A stretch of 48,854 nucleotides of DNA from Chthoniobacteraceae bacterium (GTDB lineage: Bacteria; Verrucomicrobiota; Verrucomicrobiia; Chthoniobacterales; Chthoniobacteraceae), in the NCBI GenBank assembly GCA_947471505.1, contig CANIWM010000046.1, positions 1-48,854 on the forward strand, in the 5' to 3' direction. A model generated the notes under the pieces. That model worked only from the letters and a program-made list of their open reading frames with translations. It made no database searches and was not told the origin of the DNA. The position numbers and the translations under genes are program-made. The first letter of the stretch is position 1. Each line of letters starts with the position of its first letter. Of this stretch, positions 8,907-15,261 are shown one piece after another.

Positions 8907-9212
8907 ATGGATTTTCAACAATACATGGGTAGCGAGAAAACGGCTCCTTCCAGCCGCGCGACGCAGTCCCCTCGAACCAACTCACCGTCCGCAGCCCAAA
9001 AACTGCCCTCCGCAGCGGCAAAACTGGCGTCCGCACGGCAGGAACTGTGCCTAGCTGCGAAAGAACTGTTGTTCGCAGCGAGAAAACTGCGCTCCGCAGC
9101 CATCCAACCATCCCTCGCACGGTTTGCACCGGCGTCCGCGGCCATCGCACCAGCCTACGCTGCGTTCCCACCGATGCTCGCAGTCACGGCACCAGCACCA
9201 GCCGCCAAATAA
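8907..9212 (+). CDS. Small protein made of heptad (7-aa) repeats
   Basis: A 101-aa ORF from the ATG at 8907; an upstream ATG at 8841 would add 22 residues. From 8937 to 9209 the sequence is 13 uninterrupted 7-residue units of the type KLPSAAA, ELLFAAR, KLRSAAI, with later units becoming APASAAI-like. The period is exactly 21 bp with no indel. The middle units have Leu and Ala spaced as in an amphipathic helix, so a helical or coiled-coil rod is possible. Because the unit is 7 codons long and lacks stops, other frames are also open and show heptads; the coding frame is therefore not proven. It ends 44 bp before the start of the helical protein at 9257, as the 42-bp array at 26514 precedes another such gene. 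Confidence 0.45.
   Translation: MDFQQYMGSEKTAPSSRATQSPRTNSPSAAQKLPSAAAKLASARQELCLAAKELLFAARKLRSAAIQPSLARFAPASAAIAPAYAAFPPMLAVTAPAPAAK
8937..9209. repeat. Degenerate 21-bp tandem repeat, 13 units
   Basis: Units of 21 bp follow each other without a length change. Several contain CTSCGCAG-type words, e.g. CTGCGCTCCGCAG near 9090, which can form a short hairpin. Divergence between units is high while the period is kept, which suggests selection for reading frame or an old array. Confidence 0.65.
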
Positions 9213-9256
9213 CTGGAGTCCGCCGCCCTTTCACACACCAACGAAACCAAAAAACA

Positions 9257-10039
9257 ATGCCTACAACACAGCAACCCAAACGCCGGTTCAACTTCCTGCT
9301 CTCCATTTTGCTTCGCGATGGAGGTAAACTCCTCGCCGCCATCAACGACCCGGCGCACATCGCACTCATAAAGGCCCGCCTCGGCGAAAGCATCGCCAGC
9401 GACGTAAATAACAAGCTCGTCGCCGTGCGAGACATCCTCAATTTACAGGCCGGCAAAACAGGCGAAGCAGGCGAACTCACCCAAGACCAACAACTTGCAT
9501 TGCACGAGATGGAACGGCTCACCGCAGGCGCACGGCGCACCGCGAACCTCGCATTTCGCGGGCAAAAAGTCGTGCTGCACGACGAATTCCAAGTCGGCAT
9601 CAACGAACCCCAAGGGCTCGACGCCGAGCTCCTCCGCGCAGGAATCATCGCCGCCTCCTGCACAAACCGCGCGACAGAACTCGGAAAAGAAGGCTGGATC
9701 GTCGCCGACACCGCACTGCTAAACGCCGCCATCGCCAAACTCACCGGCACCGACCAGGAGCACCAGGACGCGATCATCGACCGCATGGAGCTCACCGGCG
9801 AAGCCACCCGAGCCGCCAACGCCCTCTACGACCAGCTCCTGCGAGTCCAAAACGCAGCCCGCCTGCAATGGCCGCTCCCGCCCGCCGGAGTCGAAATCGC
9901 CAGCGGAATCCTCAGCGCCCGCAACAAATTCCTACTCGACACATTCCCACCCCGCGACCGCAGCCAGCCCGACGCCGGAGCAACCGGCACACCACCGCCC
10001 ACGCCGCCACCAGCGCCACCAGCGCCACCTGCGTCGTAA
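9257..10039 (+). CDS. Helical protein of unknown function with Pro-rich tail
   Basis: A 260-aa protein. The start at 9257 follows an A-rich leader (ACGAAACCAAAAAACA); the frame is open further upstream but only through the repeat region. Residues 1-235 are predicted mostly helical by eye, rich in Ala, Leu, Arg and Glu (LTAGARRTANLAF, ELTGEATRAANALYDQLL). The last 20 residues are a Pro/Ala tail (TPPPAPPAPPAS). There is no signal peptide, transmembrane segment or catalytic motif. I do not recognise a named family. It stands behind a 7-codon repeat ORF, like the gene at 26930 behind a 14-codon repeat, and both have an A-rich leader and a KTM at the presumed start. The two proteins are not clearly homologous by eye. 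Confidence 0.65.
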   Translation: MPTTQQPKRRFNFLLSILLRDGGKLLAAINDPAHIALIKARLGESIASDVNNKLVAVRDILNLQAGKTGEAGELTQDQQLALHEMERLTAGARRTANLAFRGQKVVLHDEFQVGINEPQGLDAELLRAGIIAASCTNRATELGKEGWIVADTALLNAAIAKLTGTDQEHQDAIIDRMELTGEATRAANALYDQLLRVQNAARLQWPLPPAGVEIASGILSARNKFLLDTFPPRDRSQPDAGATGTPPPTPPPAPPAPPAS

Positions 10040-10054
10040 GGGGAGCGCGAATAA

Positions 10055-10077
10055 TGAACCACACCCAAAGTCCGCAC
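10055..10077. repeat. 23-bp direct repeat, left copy
   Basis: The sequence from TGAACCACACCC to CCGCAC recurs at 10467-10489 with one mismatch. The two copies bracket the small membrane protein gene at 10101; the right copy starts at that gene's TGA stop. Confidence 0.7.
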
Positions 10078-10100
10078 TCGCCTAAGAAACCATTGAGATC

Positions 10101-10469
10101 ATGGAACCAGGAGTAATCTTTATCGGATTCATCATTCTTGCCGTCGTGATTCGTCTTATCGCAGGCTCGTTTGATGGAGATCGCGTCGAACAATATATCC
10201 GCGATATGGGGTGCGAACTCATCGACAAGAGTTGGGATCCTTTCGGTCCCGGATGGTTTGGCGAGGAGGACTCGAGGATTTACGAGATTGTCTATCGTGA
10301 TCGCGATGGAAGGGTGCATCGGGCACACGTTAAGACATCCATGATGAGTGGCGTTTATCTAACGAACGATCGAATTATCGAGGACAAACCCAAACGATCT
10401 GTGGAGGAGGAGAAGGCCGAGCTTCGGAGGCGTTTGGCTGAACTCGAGAATGAATCACGCGCGCAGTGA
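10101..10469 (+). CDS. Small protein with one N-terminal membrane helix
   Basis: A 122-aa protein. Residues 4-24 (GVIFIGFIILAVVIRLIAG) form a single transmembrane helix. The rest is soluble: a short beta-like domain (IYEIVYRDRDGRVHRAHVKTS) and a charged C-terminal helix (RSVEEEKAELRRRLAELE) that may form a coiled coil. I do not recognise a family. The gene is bracketed by 23-bp direct repeats and its base composition is lower in GC than the gene to the left, so it may be an insertion. No partner gene is apparent. Confidence 0.65.
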   Translation: MEPGVIFIGFIILAVVIRLIAGSFDGDRVEQYIRDMGCELIDKSWDPFGPGWFGEEDSRIYEIVYRDRDGRVHRAHVKTSMMSGVYLTNDRIIEDKPKRSVEEEKAELRRRLAELENESRAQ

Positions 10470-10489
10470 ACCACACGCAAAGTCCGCAC
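10467..10489. repeat. 23-bp direct repeat, right copy
   Basis: This copy differs at one base from 10055-10077. It begins with the TGA stop of the small membrane protein gene. Two such copies around one gene suggest either recombination between repeats or duplication on insertion. Confidence 0.7.
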
Positions 10490-10636
10490 ATGAATCCAGC
10501 ATCAGGCAATAAACCGACCGCAATGAACGCCTCAACCCGTGATATCCGAACAAATCTGTCGCCTATAAAGGCGGAGCGCAAACAAACGGGTTTGTTCGTG
10601 ATCCTGTAGGCCGCCAAAGACACGGAGTACCCAAGT

Positions 10637-11182
10637 ATGATCAACTGGACACGTAAGATTTTCGGTCGCGCATACCGTAAATGCAGCAGCTTGTCACAGT
10701 TGGTAACTGCTCCTGAGTTGGTTAGAGAGCTGTCGCTGCGCGGGCCTTCCTGGACTATGCCCTCTCACTCTTTGGACGAGTGCAGGAGCCTTCTGCCAGG
10801 TTGCGTTGGCCTGGTTCGCTTCGAGATTGGTTGGCTAGACTGGACGGAGCTTCCGCCTGAGTTGGCATCGCTAACTCGCTTGGAGGAGGTCGCATGCTGG
10901 AATGTCCCGATTGGCACCTTCCCGTATCATCTTCAGGATTGTCCTAGATTGACGAGGCTTGTCATCCGTGGGGGCAATCTGATGGAAGTCACTGAAGAGA
11001 TTTACAGGTTTCGGTGCTTGAGTTACCTGGACCTCGCCAACAATCCTCTGTCCACCATACCATCAAACATGAAAGAGCGTCTCAGACTTCGTTTTCTACA
11101 GCTGCATGATACCCCGGTGCGGCTTACCATTCCTCCAGAATCTCATGACTCGCCTCGACCCTCCATGAGCAATGACGAGTAA
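10637..11182 (+). CDS. Leucine-rich repeat protein
   Basis: A 181-aa protein without a signal peptide. From about residue 55 to 165 there are leucine-rich repeats with a period near 23 residues (LPPELASLTRLEEVACW, CPRLTRLVIRGGNL, RCLSYLDLANNPLSTIP). The LxxLxLxxNxLxxIP pattern identifies a short solenoid, probably of four to five repeats, used for protein binding. The binding partner cannot be told. The preceding 167 bp hold no gene. Its lower GC and isolated position fit the accessory character of this stretch. Confidence 0.75.
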   Translation: MINWTRKIFGRAYRKCSSLSQLVTAPELVRELSLRGPSWTMPSHSLDECRSLLPGCVGLVRFEIGWLDWTELPPELASLTRLEEVACWNVPIGTFPYHLQDCPRLTRLVIRGGNLMEVTEEIYRFRCLSYLDLANNPLSTIPSNMKERLRLRFLQLHDTPVRLTIPPESHDSPRPSMSNDE

Positions 11183-11727
11183 ATTTAATCTACAATCTAC
11201 AACGATGGCGAACAAAACGGATGCAGGCAACGGCTCGAATGGCATCTGTCGTGTCATCGACGCCTCCCGCTCGCCGTCGCCTGATCCGGGACGTTAGGTG
11301 CCAAGGTCACAGCCATGACGCGCGCGTTTTCCTTTCGAGAGTTGTTCCGCTGGCTTCTCGCAGCAGGAGCGGTTGTCGCGTAAAAGGGCTTACAGCCCTC
11401 ACGCGATCCACCGGTCCGGGTATTCAGTGGGGTTGTGGTAGTTGGAAGAGTTACCGTGCATGGGCGGGACGCGATCTTGTAGTGCGGTGGGAAGCTTTAA
11501 GCGCCACACCGCCTTCGCACGCAGCGGCGTTCCTCCGATTCGCGAACGACGCGCATTCGCAAAACCACGCGCGGCCTTTTCCCCGCGGGCCGCTGACAAG
11601 GCGGTGTCGCCGCTCGTGCCTCGCTCTGCCACCGCACTACAAGATCGCGCTCCGGCTCACGAGCGATGCGCCTTTTTCGCAAATCCACCGAGTTGACGCC
11701 CCGTCGGACTTCGGGCACTTTCCGGGC
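11183..11727. other. Intergenic region with a 180-bp inverted-repeat element and decayed coding scraps
   Basis: There is no convincing gene. A frame is open from 11221 into the antitoxin at 11728, but its N-terminal 169 codons cross the inverted-repeat element and look non-coding. Short ATG-initiated scraps of about 30 codons (11203) and 22 codons (11315) exist but carry no support. The stretch from about 11539 to 11727 resembles 12331-12424, including the sequence just before the antitoxin start. Confidence 0.5.
11470..11649. repeat. 180-bp element with perfect 21-bp terminal inverted repeats and GTAG feet
   Basis: Bases 11470-11490 are the exact reverse complement of 11629-11649. Each end reads GTAGTGCGGTG, followed inward by a CACCGC that can pair with GCGGTG, so each half is a GTAG-footed hairpin and the two halves are inverted. 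This is the architecture of the elements at 5405, 13507 and 34485 but with a different stem sequence. No ORF inside encodes a transposase. It lies directly upstream of the PIN toxin-antitoxin pair. Confidence 0.7.
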
Positions 11728-11937
11728 ATGAGCACGCTTGCCGAAATTGAAGCCGCGGTGGATGAACTGCCGCCGGAGGAAGTGGAACATTTACTCCAAC
11801 ATCTCACCGCACGGCTGGGCCGTCCTCCGGCAGGGACGGGGGAGCGTATCGCGAATCTTCACCCCGGTGCTTTCCAGCCCACGGCGGACTTCGATGCGCC
11901 GTTGCCAGATGAGTTTTGGCTCGGGAATGACGCATGA
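11728..11937 (+). CDS. Antitoxin of a PIN-domain toxin-antitoxin pair (MSTLAEIE family)
   Basis: A 69-aa protein from the ATG at 11728. The N-terminus (MSTLAEIEAAVDELPPEEVE) is shared almost exactly with the MazF-type antitoxin at 41130, also 69 aa long. The C-terminal half (PTADFDAPLPDEFW) is Asp/Pro-rich and probably the toxin-binding tail. Its TGA stop overlaps the toxin ATG by the ATGA arrangement, so the two are translationally coupled. In type II systems such a protein binds and blocks the toxin and often represses its own promoter. A longer in-frame start at 11221 is rejected because it would translate through an inverted-repeat element. Confidence 0.8.
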   Translation: MSTLAEIEAAVDELPPEEVEHLLQHLTARLGRPPAGTGERIANLHPGAFQPTADFDAPLPDEFWLGNDA

Positions 11938-12320
11938 AACTCCTGCTCGATACACACACTTTCATGTGGTGGGATAGCGACAAGACGTTCCTTTCTCCAG
12001 TGGCTCTCGCCGCGTGTCAGTCGTCTGCGAACACTTTGCATCTGAGCCTTGCGAGCGTCTGGGAGATGCAGATCAAACATCAACTCGGGAAGTTACCATT
12101 GCGAGGGTCGCTTGCGGAAATCCTGCGCGACCATGAACAGCGCAATGCTCTGGTGATTGAGCCGGTGAGTCGTGCCGACATCCTCGCGCTCTCGTCACTG
12201 CCAGCGCATCACCGTGATCCTTTTGACCGTATTCTGATCGCGCAGGCAAAACGGGGAGACTACCGATTGGTGACGTGTGACCCGGAGATCGGGAAATACG
12301 ATGTGGAGATTTTGTGCTGA
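11934..12320 (+). CDS. PIN-domain ribonuclease toxin (VapC-like)
   Basis: A 128-aa protein of usual PIN length. The acidic active-site residues are visible: D6 in LLLDTHTFMWW, E44 in SVWEMQIK, D98 in HHRDPFDRILIAQA and D116 in VTCDPEIG. PIN domains of this type coordinate Mg2+ and cut RNA, often tRNA or rRNA, to arrest growth. The gene overlaps the antitoxin stop by 4 bp. The HTFMWW/DPFDRILIAQA form is a well-known subgroup of PIN toxins paired with short antitoxins. Substrate is not deducible. Confidence 0.9.
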   Translation: MKLLLDTHTFMWWDSDKTFLSPVALAACQSSANTLHLSLASVWEMQIKHQLGKLPLRGSLAEILRDHEQRNALVIEPVSRADILALSSLPAHHRDPFDRILIAQAKRGDYRLVTCDPEIGKYDVEILC

Positions 12321-12375
12321 TGCGATTCGCCTAATCGCGAACGACGCGGAGAGGCAAGCCACCCGCGGCTTTTTC

Positions 12376-12443
12376 GCAGCACCACCGGGTTGACGCCCTG
12401 CGGGACTTCGGGCACTTTCCGCGCACGAGCACGGTCACTGAAA
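12376..12443. repeat. Second copy of the antitoxin upstream region (decayed direct repeat of 11678-11750)
   Basis: About 95 bp here align without gaps to the region around the antitoxin start at 11728, sharing GGACTTCGGGCACTTTCCG exactly. The antitoxin ATG corresponds to ACG at 12425, so the start codon has been lost. Confidence 0.7.
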
Positions 12444-12523
12444 TAGAAACGGCTATCGAACTGTTGGGCTTGCACACACCTGTGCTCGCCACGCCGTTTC
12501 AACTACTGGAAGCCGCAAAATGA
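12425..12523 (+). pseudogene. Fossil MSTLAEIE-type antitoxin start, truncated
   Basis: Read from ACG at 12425, 32 codons remain open and begin TSTVTEIETAIELL, clearly related to MSTLAEIEAAVDEL of the antitoxin at 11728. The ATG is mutated and the sequence departs from the antitoxin after about 15 codons. The frame ends at TGA 12521-12523, overlapping the ATG (12520) of the next gene by the ATGA arrangement that true antitoxin/toxin pairs show. It is probably the remains of a second toxin-antitoxin operon whose antitoxin was partly deleted. Confidence 0.6.
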
Positions 12524-12783
12524 GCACACCGAACACTTCATCCGCAGAGGACGCCACAGACCCCATCGCCGAAATCCACGAAATCCGCCGCCGCATGGCT
12601 GAGGACGCAAATTTTGACCCGCATGAAATGGGTCGCCGGCTGCGCGAACAACAAAAGCGGGATGGTCGCCCCGTGTATCGCACGGAGCGTGTGCTCGTGC
12701 CGGTGGAGACGGTTTGTTCGGCGGATGAGGCGGAACTTTCCTGCGTGGTGCGGGAGGAACCGCCCGCAAATGCTCCGGTTTGA
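12520..12783 (+). CDS. Small hypothetical protein, antitoxin-like
   Basis: An 87-aa protein. The segment DPIAEIHEIRRRMAEDANFD followed by a helix with MGRRLREQQK resembles a common group of small bacterial proteins with an EIRxIR...DxxxM pattern that often sit in toxin-antitoxin neighbourhoods; the group has no established function that I can name. The C-terminal 30 residues are acidic and Cys-containing. The start overlaps the stop of a fossil antitoxin frame, so the gene may once have been second in a TA operon. No toxin gene follows it. Confidence 0.6.
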   Translation: MSTPNTSSAEDATDPIAEIHEIRRRMAEDANFDPHEMGRRLREQQKRDGRPVYRTERVLVPVETVCSADEAELSCVVREEPPANAPV

Positions 12784-12909
12784 CGTTCATACTCGAGGAC
12801 ACGTTCGATGGGCGGATGAGCCGCAGTTTTTCGTGAATTCTTACGACTCGCTGTTCGATTGCACCAAACGCTTGCAGCCCCGGCCACAGTTCCGATAGAC
12901 CCGCGCGCC

Positions 12910-13209
12910 ATGTTTAGCCACGTCGTCATTTTCTGGACCAATCCTGCCAATCCAACCGCCACCGAGGACCTTATCGCCGGGATGGAAAAGTACCTGCGCC
13001 CGATCTCGGGCGTCCGTCTTTTCCATGTCGGGAAGATGGTCACCAGCCCGCGCCCGGTCGTGGAGCAGTCGTATCAAGTCGCGCTGAATCTTACTTTCGA
13101 CACGAAGGAGGCGCAGGATGCGTATCAGGTGCATCCGCTGCATCTTGAGTTCGTGGAGAAGGTCTTTAAGGCGAATTGCGCGAAGGCTGTGATTTATGAT
13201 TTTGAGTAG
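12910..13209 (+). CDS. Stress-responsive A/B barrel (Dabb) domain protein
   Basis: A 99-aa protein. The start MFSHVVIFW, the internal SPRPVVEQSYQVALNLTFD and YQVHPLHLEFVEKV are the usual landmarks of the Dabb dimeric ferredoxin-like fold, and the length is right for a single domain. Members bind small molecules or serve as simple lyase/isomerase-like proteins; for most bacterial members the role is unknown. The ATG at 12910 is chosen over 12859 because the family starts with MxxHxVxFW. No operon partner is evident. Confidence 0.85.
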   Translation: MFSHVVIFWTNPANPTATEDLIAGMEKYLRPISGVRLFHVGKMVTSPRPVVEQSYQVALNLTFDTKEAQDAYQVHPLHLEFVEKVFKANCAKAVIYDFE

Positions 13210-13257
13210 TGGCTTGCCACGGGCGGCGCGCTGCTGAAAGGTGCGGCCTCACAATCC

Positions 13258-13425
13258 ATGCTTTCATACACGATATTCCTCAAGGCGCAGGCTCAGCCTG
13301 TGCAGGTAAAAGCCGACAGCTTCGAGTTCAACTTCACTCCGCGAAATGCGGACGACATCGAGCCAAAATTGCTCTTCCTCCTTCGCGGCGAAGAGATTCA
13401 GGGCTTCGTAGCGCCATCGGAGTAA
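13258..13425 (+). CDS. Possible small protein (55 aa)
   Basis: ATG at 13258 to TAA at 13423-13425. The product starts MLSYTIFLKAQAQ and contains VKADSFEFNFTPR and LLFLLRGEEIQGFV, with a balanced beta-strand-like composition that looks more protein-like than the other frames here. I cannot assign a family. It stands alone between the Dabb gene and the three-hairpin repeat element. Confidence 0.45.
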   Translation: MLSYTIFLKAQAQPVQVKADSFEFNFTPRNADDIEPKLLFLLRGEEIQGFVAPSE

Positions 13426-13506
13426 CGCTCTCGATGAGCACTGCCGAATACGAGCAATCGAACGACGGTGATGTCGGTGTATCTGATGGGCTCGCGCAAG
13501 CGGGTC

Positions 13507-13590
13507 GTAGCTGCGACGCCTCGTCGCAGTTGTCCCCCCTTTGCGACGGGGCGTCGCAGGCACTTACTGCGACGAGGGCGTCGCAGCTAC
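13507..13590. repeat. GTAG-footed three-hairpin element (REP/BIME-like variant), copy C
   Basis: GTAG at 13507-13510 is followed by the stem CTGCGACG/CGTCGCAG (13511-13518, 13522-13529). A middle hairpin follows, TGCGACG/CGTCGCA (13542-13548, 13552-13558). The third is CTGCGACG/CGTCGCAG (13567-13574, 13579-13586), closed by CTAC at 13587-13590. The outer hairpins are mirror images with GTAG/CTAC feet, as in copies A and B, but the stem sequence differs and a third hairpin is present. It lies 22 bp before the ExoD-like start codon. Confidence 0.75.
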
Positions 13591-13612
13591 GTCGCTTTGG
13601 CGGTGGTCAAAG

Positions 13613-14287
13613 ATGAACGAAGACGACCCATACAAACCACCGCTCCCAACTGCGGAAGATGTGCTCGACCCGATCTCGGCAGACCTCCGGGGGCTGCTCC
13701 CCCGCGCAAATGGCGGCCCGCTTTCGCTGCACGACATCGAGCAACACTTGAAGGATCGCGGCTACGCGCTGCTCGTGCTTTTTCTCGCCGCACCGTTTCC
13801 CATTCCGAATATTCCTGGGCTCTCGGTACCGTTTGGCATCGCCATAGCGCTGATCGGCTGGGCCTTCATGACGCGCACAAGGCCCCGACTGCCGGATCGC
13901 GTGATGAAGACGACACTGGAATACAGCACCCTGCAAAAGGTCATCCCTTTCATCGCGAAGTTAATGGAACGACTGGAACGCTGGACAAAGCCGCGCCAAA
14001 AGTGGCTGGCCACCGGGCCTACGATGACGAGCGTCATCGGTCTCGGCATCCTCTCCGGCGGCTTCTTCCTCGCTCTGCCGCTGCCCATCCCGCTGACGAA
14101 TGGACCGCCTGCGCTCTCCATCATTTTTCTCGTCGTGGGGATGCTCTGCCGCGACGGCGTGATGGTCATCATCGGGCACCTCTTGGGGGTTTTCGCTTGG
14201 CTCTATCTTGGCGCGTGGATTTACTTCGGAGCGAGGCTCTGGCCTATTTTTAACGGCTGGATCGATCACATCAAACACTGGTTTTAA
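13613..14287 (+). CDS. ExoD-family membrane protein
   Basis: A 224-aa protein. LLVLFLAAPFPIPNIPG and ALPLPIPLTNGPPALSIIF are the paired Pro-rich membrane motifs of the ExoD family (exopolysaccharide synthesis ExoD). Four to five hydrophobic segments are visible. The name comes from rhizobial ExoD, needed for exopolysaccharide production and alkali tolerance; the biochemical activity of the family is not known. The start MNEDDPYKP at 13613 is preferred to 13541 because the upstream frame crosses the hairpin repeat. The ROK kinase gene follows after 6 bp, suggesting co-transcription. Confidence 0.85.
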   Translation: MNEDDPYKPPLPTAEDVLDPISADLRGLLPRANGGPLSLHDIEQHLKDRGYALLVLFLAAPFPIPNIPGLSVPFGIAIALIGWAFMTRTRPRLPDRVMKTTLEYSTLQKVIPFIAKLMERLERWTKPRQKWLATGPTMTSVIGLGILSGGFFLALPLPIPLTNGPPALSIIFLVVGMLCRDGVMVIIGHLLGVFAWLYLGAWIYFGARLWPIFNGWIDHIKHWF

Positions 14288-14293
14288 GCACTT

Positions 14294-15226
14294 ATGAATC
14301 ACTCTCAAAAATCCATCGGCATCGACTTCGGCGGCACGAGCATTAAGCCCGCAGTCGTCCAAAACGGCGTCATCATCGCCCGTGGCGAAACCATTTATCC
14401 CGCCAAACACGAGAACTCGCTCACTCTCATCGAGGCACTCTTCGATGTCATCACCGCCCTCCGCGTTGCGCATCCAGAAATCGTCGGCGTGGGCATCGGG
14501 CTCCCCGGTTTCGTGGATAGCAAAGCCGGCATCGTCCACACCCTCAGCAACGTGAAAGGCTGGAACGAAGTCCCTATGGTGCGGATGCTCCGCGACCGCA
14601 CGGGGCTCAAAGCCGCCATCGAAAACGACGCCAACGCGATGGCCTACGCCGAATACCTCCACGGGGCTGCAAAAGGCGCGCAAAACGCCGTCTGTATCAC
14701 GCTCGGCACCGGCGTCGGCTGCGGGCTCGTGCTGGACGGGAAGATTTTCCGAGGCACACGATTCGCCGCTGGCGAGGTGGGGCACATGAGCATCGATCTG
14801 AACGGCCCACGCGGCGTCTATGGCACGCCCGGCGACCTCGAAGTCTATGTCGGCAACAAACAAACCGCCGAGCGCGCCTCGCGGCTCTTCAACGCTGCCG
14901 GACGCCCTCGCACGCCGGAGCAATGCACACCCAAAGACCTCGATGACTTGGCCGCTCAAGGGGACACCATCGCCATCGGCCTATGGGAGCAACTCGGCAC
15001 GGAGATTGGTGCGGCCTTGGTCAACGTTATCTGGGTGCTGAATCCCGATGTCATCGTCATCGGCGGCGGTGTCGCAAAAGCAGGCGCGCTCCTCTTTGAC
15101 CCCATCCGCCGCACCATCCGCGACCGCGTCTCACCGCTCTTTTACGAACAGCTCAAAATCGTCCCCGCAGAGCTCGGCAACGACGCCGGCATCATCGGCT
15201 GCGCAGCCCTCGCGTTAGATGCCTAG
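14294..15226 (+). CDS. ROK-family sugar kinase (glucokinase-like)
   Basis: A 310-aa cytoplasmic protein. IGIDFGGTSIK at residues 8-18 is the ATP-phosphate loop of the ASKHA fold, GIGLPGFVD and LGTGVGCG are further nucleotide-binding motifs, and AAGEVGHM carries the sugar-contacting E and H of ROK proteins. The CxCGxxGCxE zinc motif that usually follows GHM is absent; here the segment reads GPRGVYGTPGDLE. This resembles the zinc-free branch that includes polyphosphate glucokinases. The reaction is probably phosphorylation of glucose or a related hexose by ATP or polyphosphate. It lies 6 bp behind the ExoD-like gene and converges with the gene at 15262. Confidence 0.88.
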   Translation: MNHSQKSIGIDFGGTSIKPAVVQNGVIIARGETIYPAKHENSLTLIEALFDVITALRVAHPEIVGVGIGLPGFVDSKAGIVHTLSNVKGWNEVPMVRMLRDRTGLKAAIENDANAMAYAEYLHGAAKGAQNAVCITLGTGVGCGLVLDGKIFRGTRFAAGEVGHMSIDLNGPRGVYGTPGDLEVYVGNKQTAERASRLFNAAGRPRTPEQCTPKDLDDLAAQGDTIAIGLWEQLGTEIGAALVNVIWVLNPDVIVIGGGVAKAGALLFDPIRRTIRDRVSPLFYEQLKIVPAELGNDAGIIGCAALALDA

Positions 15227-15261
15227 CTGAAGTGAAAAGCCCCTCGCTCCGGCCGTAATCT

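Noticed and set aside
11221-11727. N-terminal extension of the 11728 antitoxin
   Set aside because: It would translate through a 180-bp inverted-repeat element, and the sister antitoxin at 41130 starts at the equivalent ATG and has the same 69-aa length.
13468-14253. 261-aa plus-strand frame overlapping the ExoD-like gene
   Set aside because: It is out of frame with the ExoD motifs, Arg/His-rich, and begins in the hairpin repeat.
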